NCBI RefSeq assembly: GCF_900107965.1
Contig: NZ_FNVU01000012.1
Location: 186,001 to 250,000 of the forward strand
Direction: 5' to 3'
Source: Actinacidiphila yanglinensis
Lineage (GTDB): Bacteria; Actinomycetota; Actinomycetes; Streptomycetales; Streptomycetaceae
Length of the DNA stretch: 64,000 bases
Position numbers and translations under genes: made by a program. This document shows, one piece after another, positions 8,932-17,005 of this stretch (its first letter is position 1; every line of letters begins with the position of its first letter). The notes beneath the pieces were generated by a model. That model saw nothing but the letters and a program-made list of their open reading frames with translations, was not told the DNA's origin and made no database searches.

Positions 8932-9908
8932 CGGTACACCCCCTGCTCGCCGAGCCGGTGCGCGATCTTGTTGGCGGTGTAGACGAGCACCGCGCCGACC
9001 ACGCCCTTGAACAGGCCCGCGGCGACGGCCAGTCCGTAGTCGCCCCCGACGATGCCCTTGTAGTAGACGAACGTGTCGATGACCTCCGCGGCCTGCGGGC
9101 CGACCGCGTCGCGCTGAAGCAGCATCTGCTCGAAGCCCACGGAGAGGATGTCGCCCAGGCGCATGATGAGCAGCAGGACGACCACCGGGCGGATGGCCGG
9201 CAGCGTGACGTGCCAGAAGCGCCGCCAGGGCCCGGCCCCGTCGATCGCGGCGGCCTCGTACTGCTGCTCGTCGACCTGGGACAGCGCGGCGAGGAAGATG
9301 ATGGTGCCCCAGCCGGTGTCCTTCCAGATCACCTGGGCGATGAGGAGCGGCTTGAACGCGTCGGGGTTCCCGATGATGTCGACCGTGTGCAGGCCGGCGT
9401 CGCCGAGGTACCCGTTGAGCATGCCGGTGCCGCCCAGTACCTGCTGGAACATCGCCACCACGATGACCCACGAGATGAAGTGCGGCAGGTAGACCACCGA
9501 CTGCACGAACCGCCGCACCGTGCTCCACGTCAGGCTGTGCAGCAGCAGCGCGAGGGCCAGCGGGACCGGGAAGTAGAAGACCAGCTGGAGCAGTGCGATC
9601 CAGGCGGTGTTGAACGCCGCGTGCCAGAACGCGCTGTCCTGGAAGAGCTGCTGGAAGTTGCCGAGTCCGGTCCACGGGCTGCCCCACAGGCCGGCGAACG
9701 GCACGTAGTCCTTGAACGCGACGACGTTGACGATCAGCGCGCCGTACTGGAAGACCAGGAAGTAGGCCAGGCCCGGCACCATCAGCAGGAACAGCGTCCA
9801 ACTGCGCCGTCGATGAAAACCTTTTCTTCTGCTCGGAGGCCCTGGACGTCGGCCGCGACGGTCCGCTACCGGCGTCTCTCCAGGGATCTCCCGCATCAGC
9901 GCCGCCAC
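8928..9908 (-). CDS. Carbohydrate ABC transporter permease (LplB/YteP type)
   Basis: A 326-residue permease, first gene of the minus-strand operon. An Arg-rich cytoplasmic N-terminus leads into six predicted transmembrane helices. The EAA motif is visible (EAAAIDGAGPWRRFWHVTLP). The GTG at 9908 follows AGGAGG at 4 bases; ATG 9896 is an alternative. It would pair with the LplC-type permease and the lipoprotein to import oligosaccharides. A second LacI-like 14-mer lies within its 5' coding region. Confidence 0.93.
   Translation of the reverse strand: MAALMREIPGETPVADRRGRRPGPPSRRKGFHRRRSWTLFLLMVPGLAYFLVFQYGALIVNVVAFKDYVPFAGLWGSPWTGLGNFQQLFQDSAFWHAAFNTAWIALLQLVFYFPVPLALALLLHSLTWSTVRRFVQSVVYLPHFISWVIVVAMFQQVLGGTGMLNGYLGDAGLHTVDIIGNPDAFKPLLIAQVIWKDTGWGTIIFLAALSQVDEQQYEAAAIDGAGPWRRFWHVTLPAIRPVVVLLLIMRLGDILSVGFEQMLLQRDAVGPQAAEVIDTFVYYKGIVGGDYGLAVAAGLFKGVVGAVLVYTANKIAHRLGEQGVYR
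9814..9827. promoter_or_regulatory. Possible intragenic LacI-like site
   Basis: TGAAAACCTTTTCT lies inside the start of the LplB-type gene and shares its first eleven bases with the site at 39-52. It could be an auxiliary operator about 130 bases downstream of the promoter operator, but codon constraints could also explain it. Confidence 0.3.
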
Positions 9909-9943
9909 GGCGCCTCCTCACCATCGGGTGCTGGGTGAGCGGT

Positions 9944-9972
9944 AGTTAAAACGTTTCCACGCCGTGAGTCAA
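9944..9972 (-). promoter_or_regulatory. Promoter of the pectin transporter operon with embedded operator
   Basis: On the minus strand, TTGACT (9972-9967) and TTAACT (9949-9944) are separated by 17 bases, a good match to a housekeeping promoter. The palindromic core AAACGTTT (9949-9956), part of the 14-mer TTAAAACGTTTCCA (9946-9959), overlaps the -10 side of the spacer, where a repressor would block polymerase. The predicted leader is about 30 bases and contains AGGAGG. Confidence 0.7.
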
Positions 9973-10045
9973 CGGATCCGACGCAACTCGGCATCGCGAA
10001 GCGTGAGTTGGGGTGCGATGCGCCGGGATTCTGCTGGTTTGACGA

Positions 10046-10057
10046 TGAATCGGTTCA
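10046..10057. promoter_or_regulatory. TGAATCGGTTCA LacI-like site in the divergent region
   Basis: TGAATCGGTTCA differs by one base from the perfect palindrome TGAATCGATTCA, a common LacI-family operator form. It lies in the 552-base gap between the transporter operon and the lyase operon. A related half-match overlaps the -10 box of the plus-strand promoter at 10287. Confidence 0.4.
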
Positions 10058-10263
10058 CCTCGATGCGGTCACGCGGCCGAGAATCACCGCCCGCAGCGGG
10101 TCGGAGGCGAGGAGCGGCCGGCGCCGCCTGTGTGTCCGGATCCGGATCCATCGTCCCTCCGCGCCAACTGGACGCGGAATAAGCGCAGTTCAGGGACTCC
10201 GTGAGAGCAGTGCGTCCGTGCGGGCCATATGTCGTGGCGGATTCGCGGACTCTGCGCGATCCC

Positions 10264-10298
10264 TTGACACGGTTCCGCGCGGGCTTTAGAACGATTCA
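10264..10298 (+). promoter_or_regulatory. Promoter of the lyase operon with overlapping operator
   Basis: TTGACA (10264-10269) and TAGAAC (10287-10292) are 17 bases apart. The -10 box is part of TAGAACGATTCA (10287-10298), whose right half CGATTCA matches the site at 10046-10057. The leader to the first gene would be about 160 bases; I see no structured riboswitch in it. Confidence 0.55.
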
Positions 10299-10460
10299 TC
10301 GACCGGGCTCTGTCGGACGCAGGCCCGCTCCGCTCTCCGCCGTGGAGGGCCCGCTGCCGTCCACCGCGGCACGTCGCCGGCTCTCCGGCCCGTCGCGCAT
10401 CGCTCCCGCGCCCTTTCACCCGCTTCACCCGCGCAGTTCTGACCTGACTGGAGGCTGCCC

Positions 10461-13196
10461 ATGCCTGAGGGGTCCCCGCTCAACCGACGTACGTTTCTCG
10501 GCGGCGCATCCGTCGCCGCGGCGGCTCTCGCCCTCGGCTCCAACGGCAGGGCGGCGGCCGCGGCCGGCCCGCCGCCGGACGGCGCGCCCGCCGGTGCGCC
10601 GGGTCCCGCGCAGGGGGTGGACATGCACTGGGTGGACGGCCGGCCCGCCGCCACGACCGGCACCGCGTGGGGCGTCCCCTGGCCGAAGGGCCAGGTCGCC
10701 GCCGGTTCCGGGTTCGCGCTGCGCGACAGCGGCGGCGACCAGGTGCCCGTGCAGTCCTGGCCGCTGGCCTACTGGCCCGACGGCACGCTGAAGTGGACGG
10801 GGCACGCGGTGACCGCCGCCACGCTCGCCGACGGCTACCACCTCGCCCCGGGCGCGCCGGCCGCCCCGGAGCAGGCGGTGACCGCGACGCGCAAGGGCGA
10901 CGAGATCCGGCTGGCCAACGGCGTGCTGGACATCCGCATCGCGGGCAGCGGCCCGGTCGCCATCCGCTCGATCCGCCGGGCCGGCCACACCACCGCCACC
11001 GGCGGCCGCCTGGTGCTCCTGCTGCAGGACCGGCCCGACGACGGGGACGGCCCGCGGCGCACCGCGTGGAGCGGGGTCGTGGAGAGCGCCGAGATCGAGC
11101 AGTCGGGTCCGGTCCGCGCCGTGGTCAGGCTCACCGGCCGCTACCGGCAGGACACGTCGAAGAAGTACGGCGCCGGCCGCCGCGCGATCCTGCCCTGGAC
11201 GATGCGCGTGTACGTCGGCGCCGGCGAGGAGTCGCTGCGCGTCATGCACCAGTTTGTCTGGGACGGCGACCCGTCCAAGGACTTCGTCAGGGGCCTGGGA
11301 CTGCGGCTGGACGTGCCGATGAGCGACCGGCCCTACGACCGGCACATCCGCTTCGCCGGCCCGGACAAGGGGGTCTGGGGCGAGTCCGTCGTCGGGCTGA
11401 CCGGCCTGCGTCGCGACACCGGGGCGGCGGTGCGCGCCGCCCAGGTCGCCGGCACCGCGACACCCCCGGTCTCCACCTGGGACACCACTGTGCAGGCCGA
11501 ATGGCAGGACCTCCCTCAGTGGGGCGACTTCTCCCTGGTGCAGCACTCGGCGGCGCAGTGCGCGGTGTGGAAGCGCACCTCGGACAAGGCCGCCTGGCTG
11601 AAGCACGCCGGCTTCGCCGACCGCGCGCCCGGTTTCGGGTACGCCGGAGGCATCAGCGGCGGGCTCGGGTTCGGGGTGCGGGACTTCTGGCAGCAGTTCC
11701 CCCGCGCCCTGGACGTCACCGGCGCGGCCGGCGACACCGCGGCGGTCACCCTGTGGTCCTGGTCGCCGCACGGCGAGGTGATGGACCTGCGGGCCTACGA
11801 CGCGGCCGGCCACGGCCTCGACCTGGCCTACGAGGACGACCGCTACGGCTACGGGCTCTCCACCGGCATGGCCCGGTCCACCGACATGCAGCTGTGGGCG
11901 CTGGAGAGCACCCCGGCCCGGGACGACGTGGCCGTCATGGCCGGCGCGCTCGCCTCCCGCGCGCAACTGGTCACCGACCCGACGACGTACCACGGCGCGG
12001 GCGTGTTCGGCCGGTGGAGCCTGCCCGACCGCAGCACCCCGGCCCGCGCCCACCTGGAGGACCGCGTCGCCGGCAGCGTCGCGTTCTACGCCGGCGAGGT
12101 GGAGCAGCGCCGGTGGTACGGCTTCTGGGACTACGGCGACATCATGCACACCTACGACAGCGACCGGCACACCTGGCGCTACGACATCGGCGGTTACGCC
12201 TGGGACAACGCGGAACTCGGCTCGGACGCAGGGTTCTGGTACCAGTTCCTCAGGACGGGGGACCCGCAGACCTTCCACCTCGCCCGGGCGATGACCCGGC
12301 ACGTCACCGAGACGGACATGATCCGCACCGGACCGTTCGCCGGACTCGGTTCGCGCCACGACGTGCAGCACTTCGCCGACGGCGGCAAGGAGCCGCGCGT
12401 CTCGGAGGCCTACACCAAGCGGTTCATGTACTACCTGACCGCGGACGAGTTCGTCGGGGACGCCCTGCGGGTGCCGTTGCAGCTGGACACCACCCTCCTG
12501 ACGTACCCGCCGCTGCGCGACTACCTCGACCCTCCCGCCGGCGTGCCCACGGTGATCCGGATCGGCCCCGACTGGTATGCGCTGGTCAGCAACTGGCTCA
12601 CCGAGTGGGAACGCACCGGAGACACCAAGTGGCGCGACCGCATCGCCACCGGCATGAAAGACATCGCGAAGCTGCCGGCCGGGCTGTTCACCGGCGAGCA
12701 GGGCGGCGCCGTCGGCTACGACCCCGCCACCGGTCAGATCAGCGACCTCGGGCTCGGCGGCGACTGGGGCAAGGTGAATCTGTCGATGGTCTTCTGCGGC
12801 GAGCAGATCATGTGGGAGACCACCGACCTGGTCGACGTCCCCGAATTCCGCGCCAAGCTGGTCGAGTTCTGCCGCTACGTGCAGGCACCCGCGGCGGAGA
12901 TCACCGAGCACTTCGGCTTCAAGTTCACCACCAGTGCCCCCGGGGTCTTCTACTCGCGGATGACCGCCTGGGCCGGCGAGCAGACCGGCGAGCCGGCCGT
13001 CCAGCAGCGCGGCTGGGACGCGTTCCTGAACGAGAGCGGTGACGCGCCCTGGCCCGCCCCGGTGCACGTGGACGGATCCGCGGCCTTCACGAAGGTCGAC
13101 GAGATGCCGCAGGCGGACTTCAGCACCAACGGGGTCGCGCAGGACAACCTCGCGATCATCGCGCTGCTCGCCGTCGCCCCGAACCAGGCCCCGTAA
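10461..13196 (+). CDS. Secreted exo-rhamnogalacturonan lyase family protein (PL26 / YetA-like)
   Basis: A 911-residue protein beginning with a twin-arginine signal (NRRTFLGGASVAAAALALG, residues 8-26). The mature part starts with the segment typical of the PcRGLX/YetA-like family (VPWPKGQV, then WPLAYWPDGTLKWTGHA) and continues through a beta-sandwich and a large alpha-barrel containing GFWDYGDIMHTYD and YAWDNAELG. Fungal PcRGLX is an exo-acting rhamnogalacturonan lyase (PL26). B. subtilis YetA lies beside lplABC, as here. Likely role: release of unsaturated disaccharides from rhamnogalacturonan-I. GGAGG lies 9 bases before the ATG. First gene of a five-gene operon. Confidence 0.87.
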   Translation: MPEGSPLNRRTFLGGASVAAAALALGSNGRAAAAAGPPPDGAPAGAPGPAQGVDMHWVDGRPAATTGTAWGVPWPKGQVAAGSGFALRDSGGDQVPVQSWPLAYWPDGTLKWTGHAVTAATLADGYHLAPGAPAAPEQAVTATRKGDEIRLANGVLDIRIAGSGPVAIRSIRRAGHTTATGGRLVLLLQDRPDDGDGPRRTAWSGVVESAEIEQSGPVRAVVRLTGRYRQDTSKKYGAGRRAILPWTMRVYVGAGEESLRVMHQFVWDGDPSKDFVRGLGLRLDVPMSDRPYDRHIRFAGPDKGVWGESVVGLTGLRRDTGAAVRAAQVAGTATPPVSTWDTTVQAEWQDLPQWGDFSLVQHSAAQCAVWKRTSDKAAWLKHAGFADRAPGFGYAGGISGGLGFGVRDFWQQFPRALDVTGAAGDTAAVTLWSWSPHGEVMDLRAYDAAGHGLDLAYEDDRYGYGLSTGMARSTDMQLWALESTPARDDVAVMAGALASRAQLVTDPTTYHGAGVFGRWSLPDRSTPARAHLEDRVAGSVAFYAGEVEQRRWYGFWDYGDIMHTYDSDRHTWRYDIGGYAWDNAELGSDAGFWYQFLRTGDPQTFHLARAMTRHVTETDMIRTGPFAGLGSRHDVQHFADGGKEPRVSEAYTKRFMYYLTADEFVGDALRVPLQLDTTLLTYPPLRDYLDPPAGVPTVIRIGPDWYALVSNWLTEWERTGDTKWRDRIATGMKDIAKLPAGLFTGEQGGAVGYDPATGQISDLGLGGDWGKVNLSMVFCGEQIMWETTDLVDVPEFRAKLVEFCRYVQAPAAEITEHFGFKFTTSAPGVFYSRMTAWAGEQTGEPAVQQRGWDAFLNESGDAPWPAPVHVDGSAAFTKVDEMPQADFSTNGVAQDNLAIIALLAVAPNQAP

Positions 13197-13241
13197 CGAC
13201 GCCTTCCGCTCGTCCGGACCGTTTCGCCCCGAGGAGGAAGC

Positions 13242-14360
13242 ATGCACCGATCCACCCGATCCACCCGACGCACCCGGCTCGCGGCCGCCGCCGTGGTCGC
13301 CGCGGCGACCGCCGCCGTCCTGCCCGGCACCGCCGTCGCCGCCGCCGGACCTGCACCGGCCGGCAGCGTCGCCGAGCACTGCGCCCCCGGACCCGACGGC
13401 ACCGGGCCGACCTGCTCGTTCGACGTGCCGCCCGGCGCCTACGACGTGCGGGTCACGCTCGGCAGCCGCACCGCCGCGGCCGACACCGGAATCGACGCCG
13501 AGGCCAACCGGACCGTCCTGGCGCCCGTCGCCACCCGCGCCGGACACCTCGACCACCGCACCCTGACGATCGACGTGCGCACCCCGGAGAGCATGCCCGA
13601 CGGCCAGGAGGGCGACGGCACCCCGGGACTCCAGCTCCGGCTCACCGGCACGGCACCCGCGCTCGCCGCGGTCACGGTCGTGCCGCGCCCCGACGGCCCG
13701 AGGCTCTTCGTGATCAGCGACTCCACCGCCAGCGACTGGCTCAACACCGTCCAGCGCGGCTGGGCCCAGGAACTGCCGCAGTACTTCCGGGGCGGCATCG
13801 ACGTGGCCAACTGGGCCGTCTCCGGTTCGAGCAGCGGGTCCTGGCTGGGCAACCCGAGGCTCTTCGCCACCCTCGCACCGCAACTCCGCCCGGGTGACGA
13901 GGTCTTCATCCAGCTCGCCCACAACGACAAGGACACGACCGAGGCCGACTACCGCGCCAACTACGCCGCCCTCATCGACGGTGTCCGCGCGCAGGGCGCC
14001 AAGCCGGTCCTGGTCACCCCGCCGGTGCGGCACCTCTTCGGCACCGACGGGAAGATCACCGCGACCGGGCGCATCGTCAACGGCCTCGGCGTGGACCTGC
14101 CCGCGGTCATGCGGGACATCGCCCGGCAGGACCGCCTGCCGCTGCTGGACCTCACGGCCGACAGCGAGGCGCTGATGGAGCGACTCGGCCCCGACGCCTC
14201 CTTCCCGCTCTACGCCGACCTGCCCGCCGGCCGCAGCCAGACGCACTTCAACGAGGGCGGCGCCACCACCATCGCCGGCCTGGTGGCCCGGGAGATCGCC
14301 GGTGCGCACCTGCCCGCCGCCGGATTCCTCCGCGACCGCCCGGCCGCATCCGGTGAGTGA
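13242..14360 (+). CDS. Secreted SGNH hydrolase, rhamnogalacturonan acetylesterase-like (CE12)
   Basis: A 372-residue exported esterase: basic N-terminus and hydrophobic stretch (residues 10-35) ending AVAAAG, an N-terminal beta-sandwich (about 45-148) and an SGNH domain (153-365). Block I is FVISDSTAS with nucleophile Ser161; the Gly block is at WAVSGSSS; the Asn block is HND (227-229); the catalytic His is 335 in THFNEGGA. The Asp normally three residues before that His is Ser332 here. CE12 enzymes remove acetyl groups that block rhamnogalacturonan lyases, which fits the upstream gene. GAGGAGGAAGC precedes the ATG; the gap to the lyase gene is 45 bases. Confidence 0.87.
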   Translation: MHRSTRSTRRTRLAAAAVVAAATAAVLPGTAVAAAGPAPAGSVAEHCAPGPDGTGPTCSFDVPPGAYDVRVTLGSRTAAADTGIDAEANRTVLAPVATRAGHLDHRTLTIDVRTPESMPDGQEGDGTPGLQLRLTGTAPALAAVTVVPRPDGPRLFVISDSTASDWLNTVQRGWAQELPQYFRGGIDVANWAVSGSSSGSWLGNPRLFATLAPQLRPGDEVFIQLAHNDKDTTEADYRANYAALIDGVRAQGAKPVLVTPPVRHLFGTDGKITATGRIVNGLGVDLPAVMRDIARQDRLPLLDLTADSEALMERLGPDASFPLYADLPAGRSQTHFNEGGATTIAGLVAREIAGAHLPAAGFLRDRPAASGE

Positions 14361-14420
14361 CGGCACGTCAGGTCGCGCCGGCGGCCCCGGAGCCCGCCCG
14401 GCCGGCAGAGAGGAGAAGCG

Positions 14421-15578
14421 ATGACCCGGACCGTGGTGCTCGTCGGCGCCTCGGGCTACGGACGCACGTACCTGCGGGAGATCGCCACGCTGGAGGCCGC
14501 GGGAGCGGTCCGGCTGGCGGGCGTCTGCGACGTGTGCCCCCTGGACCCCGAGGGGCGGGCACTGGCGGGGGACCGGCCGTTCGACACCGACCTCGGCAGT
14601 CTCCTCGACCGGACCCGGCCGGACATCGGGATCGTGGCCACGCCCATCCACACCCACCTGCCGCTGGCCCGCCAGGTGCTCGCCGTGGGAGCCCACCTCC
14701 TCCTGGAGAAGCCGCCGCTGCCCACCGCGGACGACTGGCGTGCACTCGTCCGGCTCGCGCGGGAGTCCGGCCGCGTCTGCCAGACCGGGTTCCAGAGCCT
14801 CGGCTCGCACGCCGTCGCCCGGCTCGCGCAGCTGATGGCCGAGGGCCGGTTCGGACGCATCCGCGGCATCGGCGGCCACGGCGCCTGGTCCCGGACGAAC
14901 GGCTACTACCGCAGGGCCCCGTGGGCGGGGCGGCGCGAGATCGACGGCACGCCCGTGGTCGACGGCGCTCTCACCAACCCCTTCGCCCACATGATCGCCA
15001 CCGCCCTGCGCCTGGACGGGAGCACCGGCTGGGACGACGTCGACGCCATCGAGCTCGAACTGCTGCGCGCCCGCGACATCCAGGCCGACGACACCTCGTG
15101 CCTGCGGCTGCGCACGGCGCGCGGAACCGTCGTCACGGCGGCCGTGACGCTGTGCGCCGCGACCACCTCCGACCCGGTGCTCGTGGTGCAGGGCAGCTAC
15201 GGCCACGCCACGCTCTCCTACACGCGGGACGTGCTGTCCGTCGGCAACCGGCGCGAGCACCACGGGCGGACCTCACCGCTGGCCAACCTGCTGGCCCACC
15301 TCGACGATCCGGGTGTCGCCCTGCAGTCGGACCTCGACTCCTGCGGGGCGTTCACGCGGGTGCTCGACGCCGTCCGCACGGCTCCGGACCCGCGCCCGAT
15401 CCCCGCCGCGTGGCTCCGGCACGTCGGCGACGGCGACGCCGGCACGGTCTGCGTCCCCGGCGTCGAGGCCGCGGTGAAGGACGCGGCGGAGCGACTGTCC
15501 ACCTTCGGTGCGCTCGGCATTCCCTGGGCCTGCGCACCCGCCTCCCCCCAGCAGGACCCGATCGGCGGGACTCGATGA
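14421..15578 (+). CDS. Gfo/Idh/MocA family oxidoreductase
   Basis: A 385-residue cytoplasmic NAD(P)-dependent sugar oxidoreductase. The Rossmann start is VVLVGASGYGRTYLRE (5-20) and the family motif EKP is at 96-98 (LLLEKPP). A GAGGAGAAGCG box precedes the ATG. It shares an operon with secreted lyases and a DUF6807 protein, a pairing often seen in sugar-acid catabolism. Its substrate is probably a pectin-derived sugar or uronate (inference). Its stop overlaps the next gene's start as ATGA. Confidence 0.9.
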   Translation: MTRTVVLVGASGYGRTYLREIATLEAAGAVRLAGVCDVCPLDPEGRALAGDRPFDTDLGSLLDRTRPDIGIVATPIHTHLPLARQVLAVGAHLLLEKPPLPTADDWRALVRLARESGRVCQTGFQSLGSHAVARLAQLMAEGRFGRIRGIGGHGAWSRTNGYYRRAPWAGRREIDGTPVVDGALTNPFAHMIATALRLDGSTGWDDVDAIELELLRARDIQADDTSCLRLRTARGTVVTAAVTLCAATTSDPVLVVQGSYGHATLSYTRDVLSVGNRREHHGRTSPLANLLAHLDDPGVALQSDLDSCGAFTRVLDAVRTAPDPRPIPAAWLRHVGDGDAGTVCVPGVEAAVKDAAERLSTFGALGIPWACAPASPQQDPIGGTR

Positions 15579-16954
15579 TGCGGAGTGACCGAATGAGACC
15601 ATCACGAACTGCGACCCGCACGCTGCTGGGTTCGACGGTGCTGGTGAGCGTCCTCGCGCTCGTCGCCGATCCGGCGGCGGCCGGCGTCGCGGCGAGCGGC
15701 GCGCGGTACCCGGCGGCGGGCACCGTCCACTACGTCGCGCCGGCCGGCGACGACACCGCGGCCGGCACGCGCGACGCCCCGTGGGCGTCCATCGCCCACG
15801 CCGAGGCGGTGGCCCGGCCCGGCGACACCGTCTACTTCCGCGGCGGCACCTACACCTACACGCACGCGAACAGCACCTGCGCCGGCGAGACCGCGCGGGT
15901 CGACGCCGTCACCCTGGACAAGAGCGGAACCTCCGGCAGCCCGATCCGCTACTGGGCCTATCCGGGGGAGAAACCGGTCTTCGACTTCTCCGGTATGACC
16001 GACGACTGCCGGATCAAGGGCTTCGACGTCACCGGCAGCTGGATCCACCTCAAGGGCCTGGAGATCACCGGGGTGCCGCAGAACAACACCCTCAACCACG
16101 AGTCCTGGGGCGTCTGGAACTCCGGCAGCGACAACACCTTCGAACAGCTCGACGTCCACGACATCATGGGCCCGGGAGTGTTCCTCAACACCGGCGGCGG
16201 CAACCTCGTCGTCGACTCCGACTCGCACGACAACTACGACGCGAACAGCTCCAGTGGCCCGGGCACCAACGCGGACGGCTTCGGCGCCCACATCCCCGCG
16301 GGCAACGACGGCGACGTGTTCCGCGGGGACCGCTCCTGGAACAACTCCGACGACGGGTTCGACCTCATCAACGCCCTCTCCCCGGTGACCATCGAGTCGT
16401 CGTGGGCCTGGTCCAACGGCTACGTCCCCGGCACCACGACCGGGGCGGGCGACGGCAACGGGTTCAAGGCGGGCGGCTACGGCGGGAAGTACGTCACCGG
16501 CGGCGTCACGCACACGGTGCGCCAGTCCGTCGCCTTCGACAACAAGGCAGCGGGCTTCTACGCCAACCACCACACCGTGGCCGACGACTTCTTCAACGAC
16601 ACCGGCTACGGCAACCACCCCGACTTCAACATGCTGGGCGTCGCGCCCGACGGCACCGCGACGGGTCTGGGCACCCTGCGCAACGACGTCGCGTACACCG
16701 GCACCCTGACCTCCAACATGACCGGCACCGATGCCGCCTTCAACTCGTGGGACCTCGGCGTGCCGCTCTCGGACGCCCAGTTCCGGAGCGTGTCGACCAC
16801 CGGCTGGGACGCGCCGAGGCGTCCGGACGGCAGCCTGCCCGACCTGCCGTACCTGCGCCCCGCCGCGCACAGCGACCTGATCGACCGGGGCACCGACGTC
16901 GGTCTCCCGTACGGGGGGAAGGCCCCGGACCTCGGCGCCTTCGAGGCCCACTGA
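15575..16954 (+). CDS. Secreted PL9 family pectate / rhamnogalacturonan lyase
   Basis: A 459-residue right-handed parallel beta-helix enzyme with a signal peptide (about residues 8-36). Residues aligning with the calcium ligands and base of PL9 Pel9A are all present with nearly the same spacing: Asp234 (NADGFG), Asp259, Asp260 and Asp263 (NSDDGFD), and Lys298 (GNGFKAGG). The expected reaction is beta-elimination of polygalacturonate or RG-I backbone. The ATG at 15575 overlaps the previous stop; ATG 15593 has a better GGAG at 7 bases and gives a cleaner signal peptide, so either may be used. Confidence 0.9.
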   Translation: MMRSDRMRPSRTATRTLLGSTVLVSVLALVADPAAAGVAASGARYPAAGTVHYVAPAGDDTAAGTRDAPWASIAHAEAVARPGDTVYFRGGTYTYTHANSTCAGETARVDAVTLDKSGTSGSPIRYWAYPGEKPVFDFSGMTDDCRIKGFDVTGSWIHLKGLEITGVPQNNTLNHESWGVWNSGSDNTFEQLDVHDIMGPGVFLNTGGGNLVVDSDSHDNYDANSSSGPGTNADGFGAHIPAGNDGDVFRGDRSWNNSDDGFDLINALSPVTIESSWAWSNGYVPGTTTGAGDGNGFKAGGYGGKYVTGGVTHTVRQSVAFDNKAAGFYANHHTVADDFFNDTGYGNHPDFNMLGVAPDGTATGLGTLRNDVAYTGTLTSNMTGTDAAFNSWDLGVPLSDAQFRSVSTTGWDAPRRPDGSLPDLPYLRPAAHSDLIDRGTDVGLPYGGKAPDLGAFEAH

Positions 16955-17005
16955 CCGACCCGGCTCCGGACGCCCCTCAACCCGCACCCCGAGGAGGAAC
17001 GCCCC

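Noticed and set aside
10425..15263. Very long open frame on the minus strand opposite the lyase-operon genes (about 1,600 codons).
   Set aside because: It is the mirror of plus-strand genes with strong third-position GC; the translation is Gly/Val/Arg/Gln-rich and has no domain. The plus-strand genes have clear families and ribosome sites.
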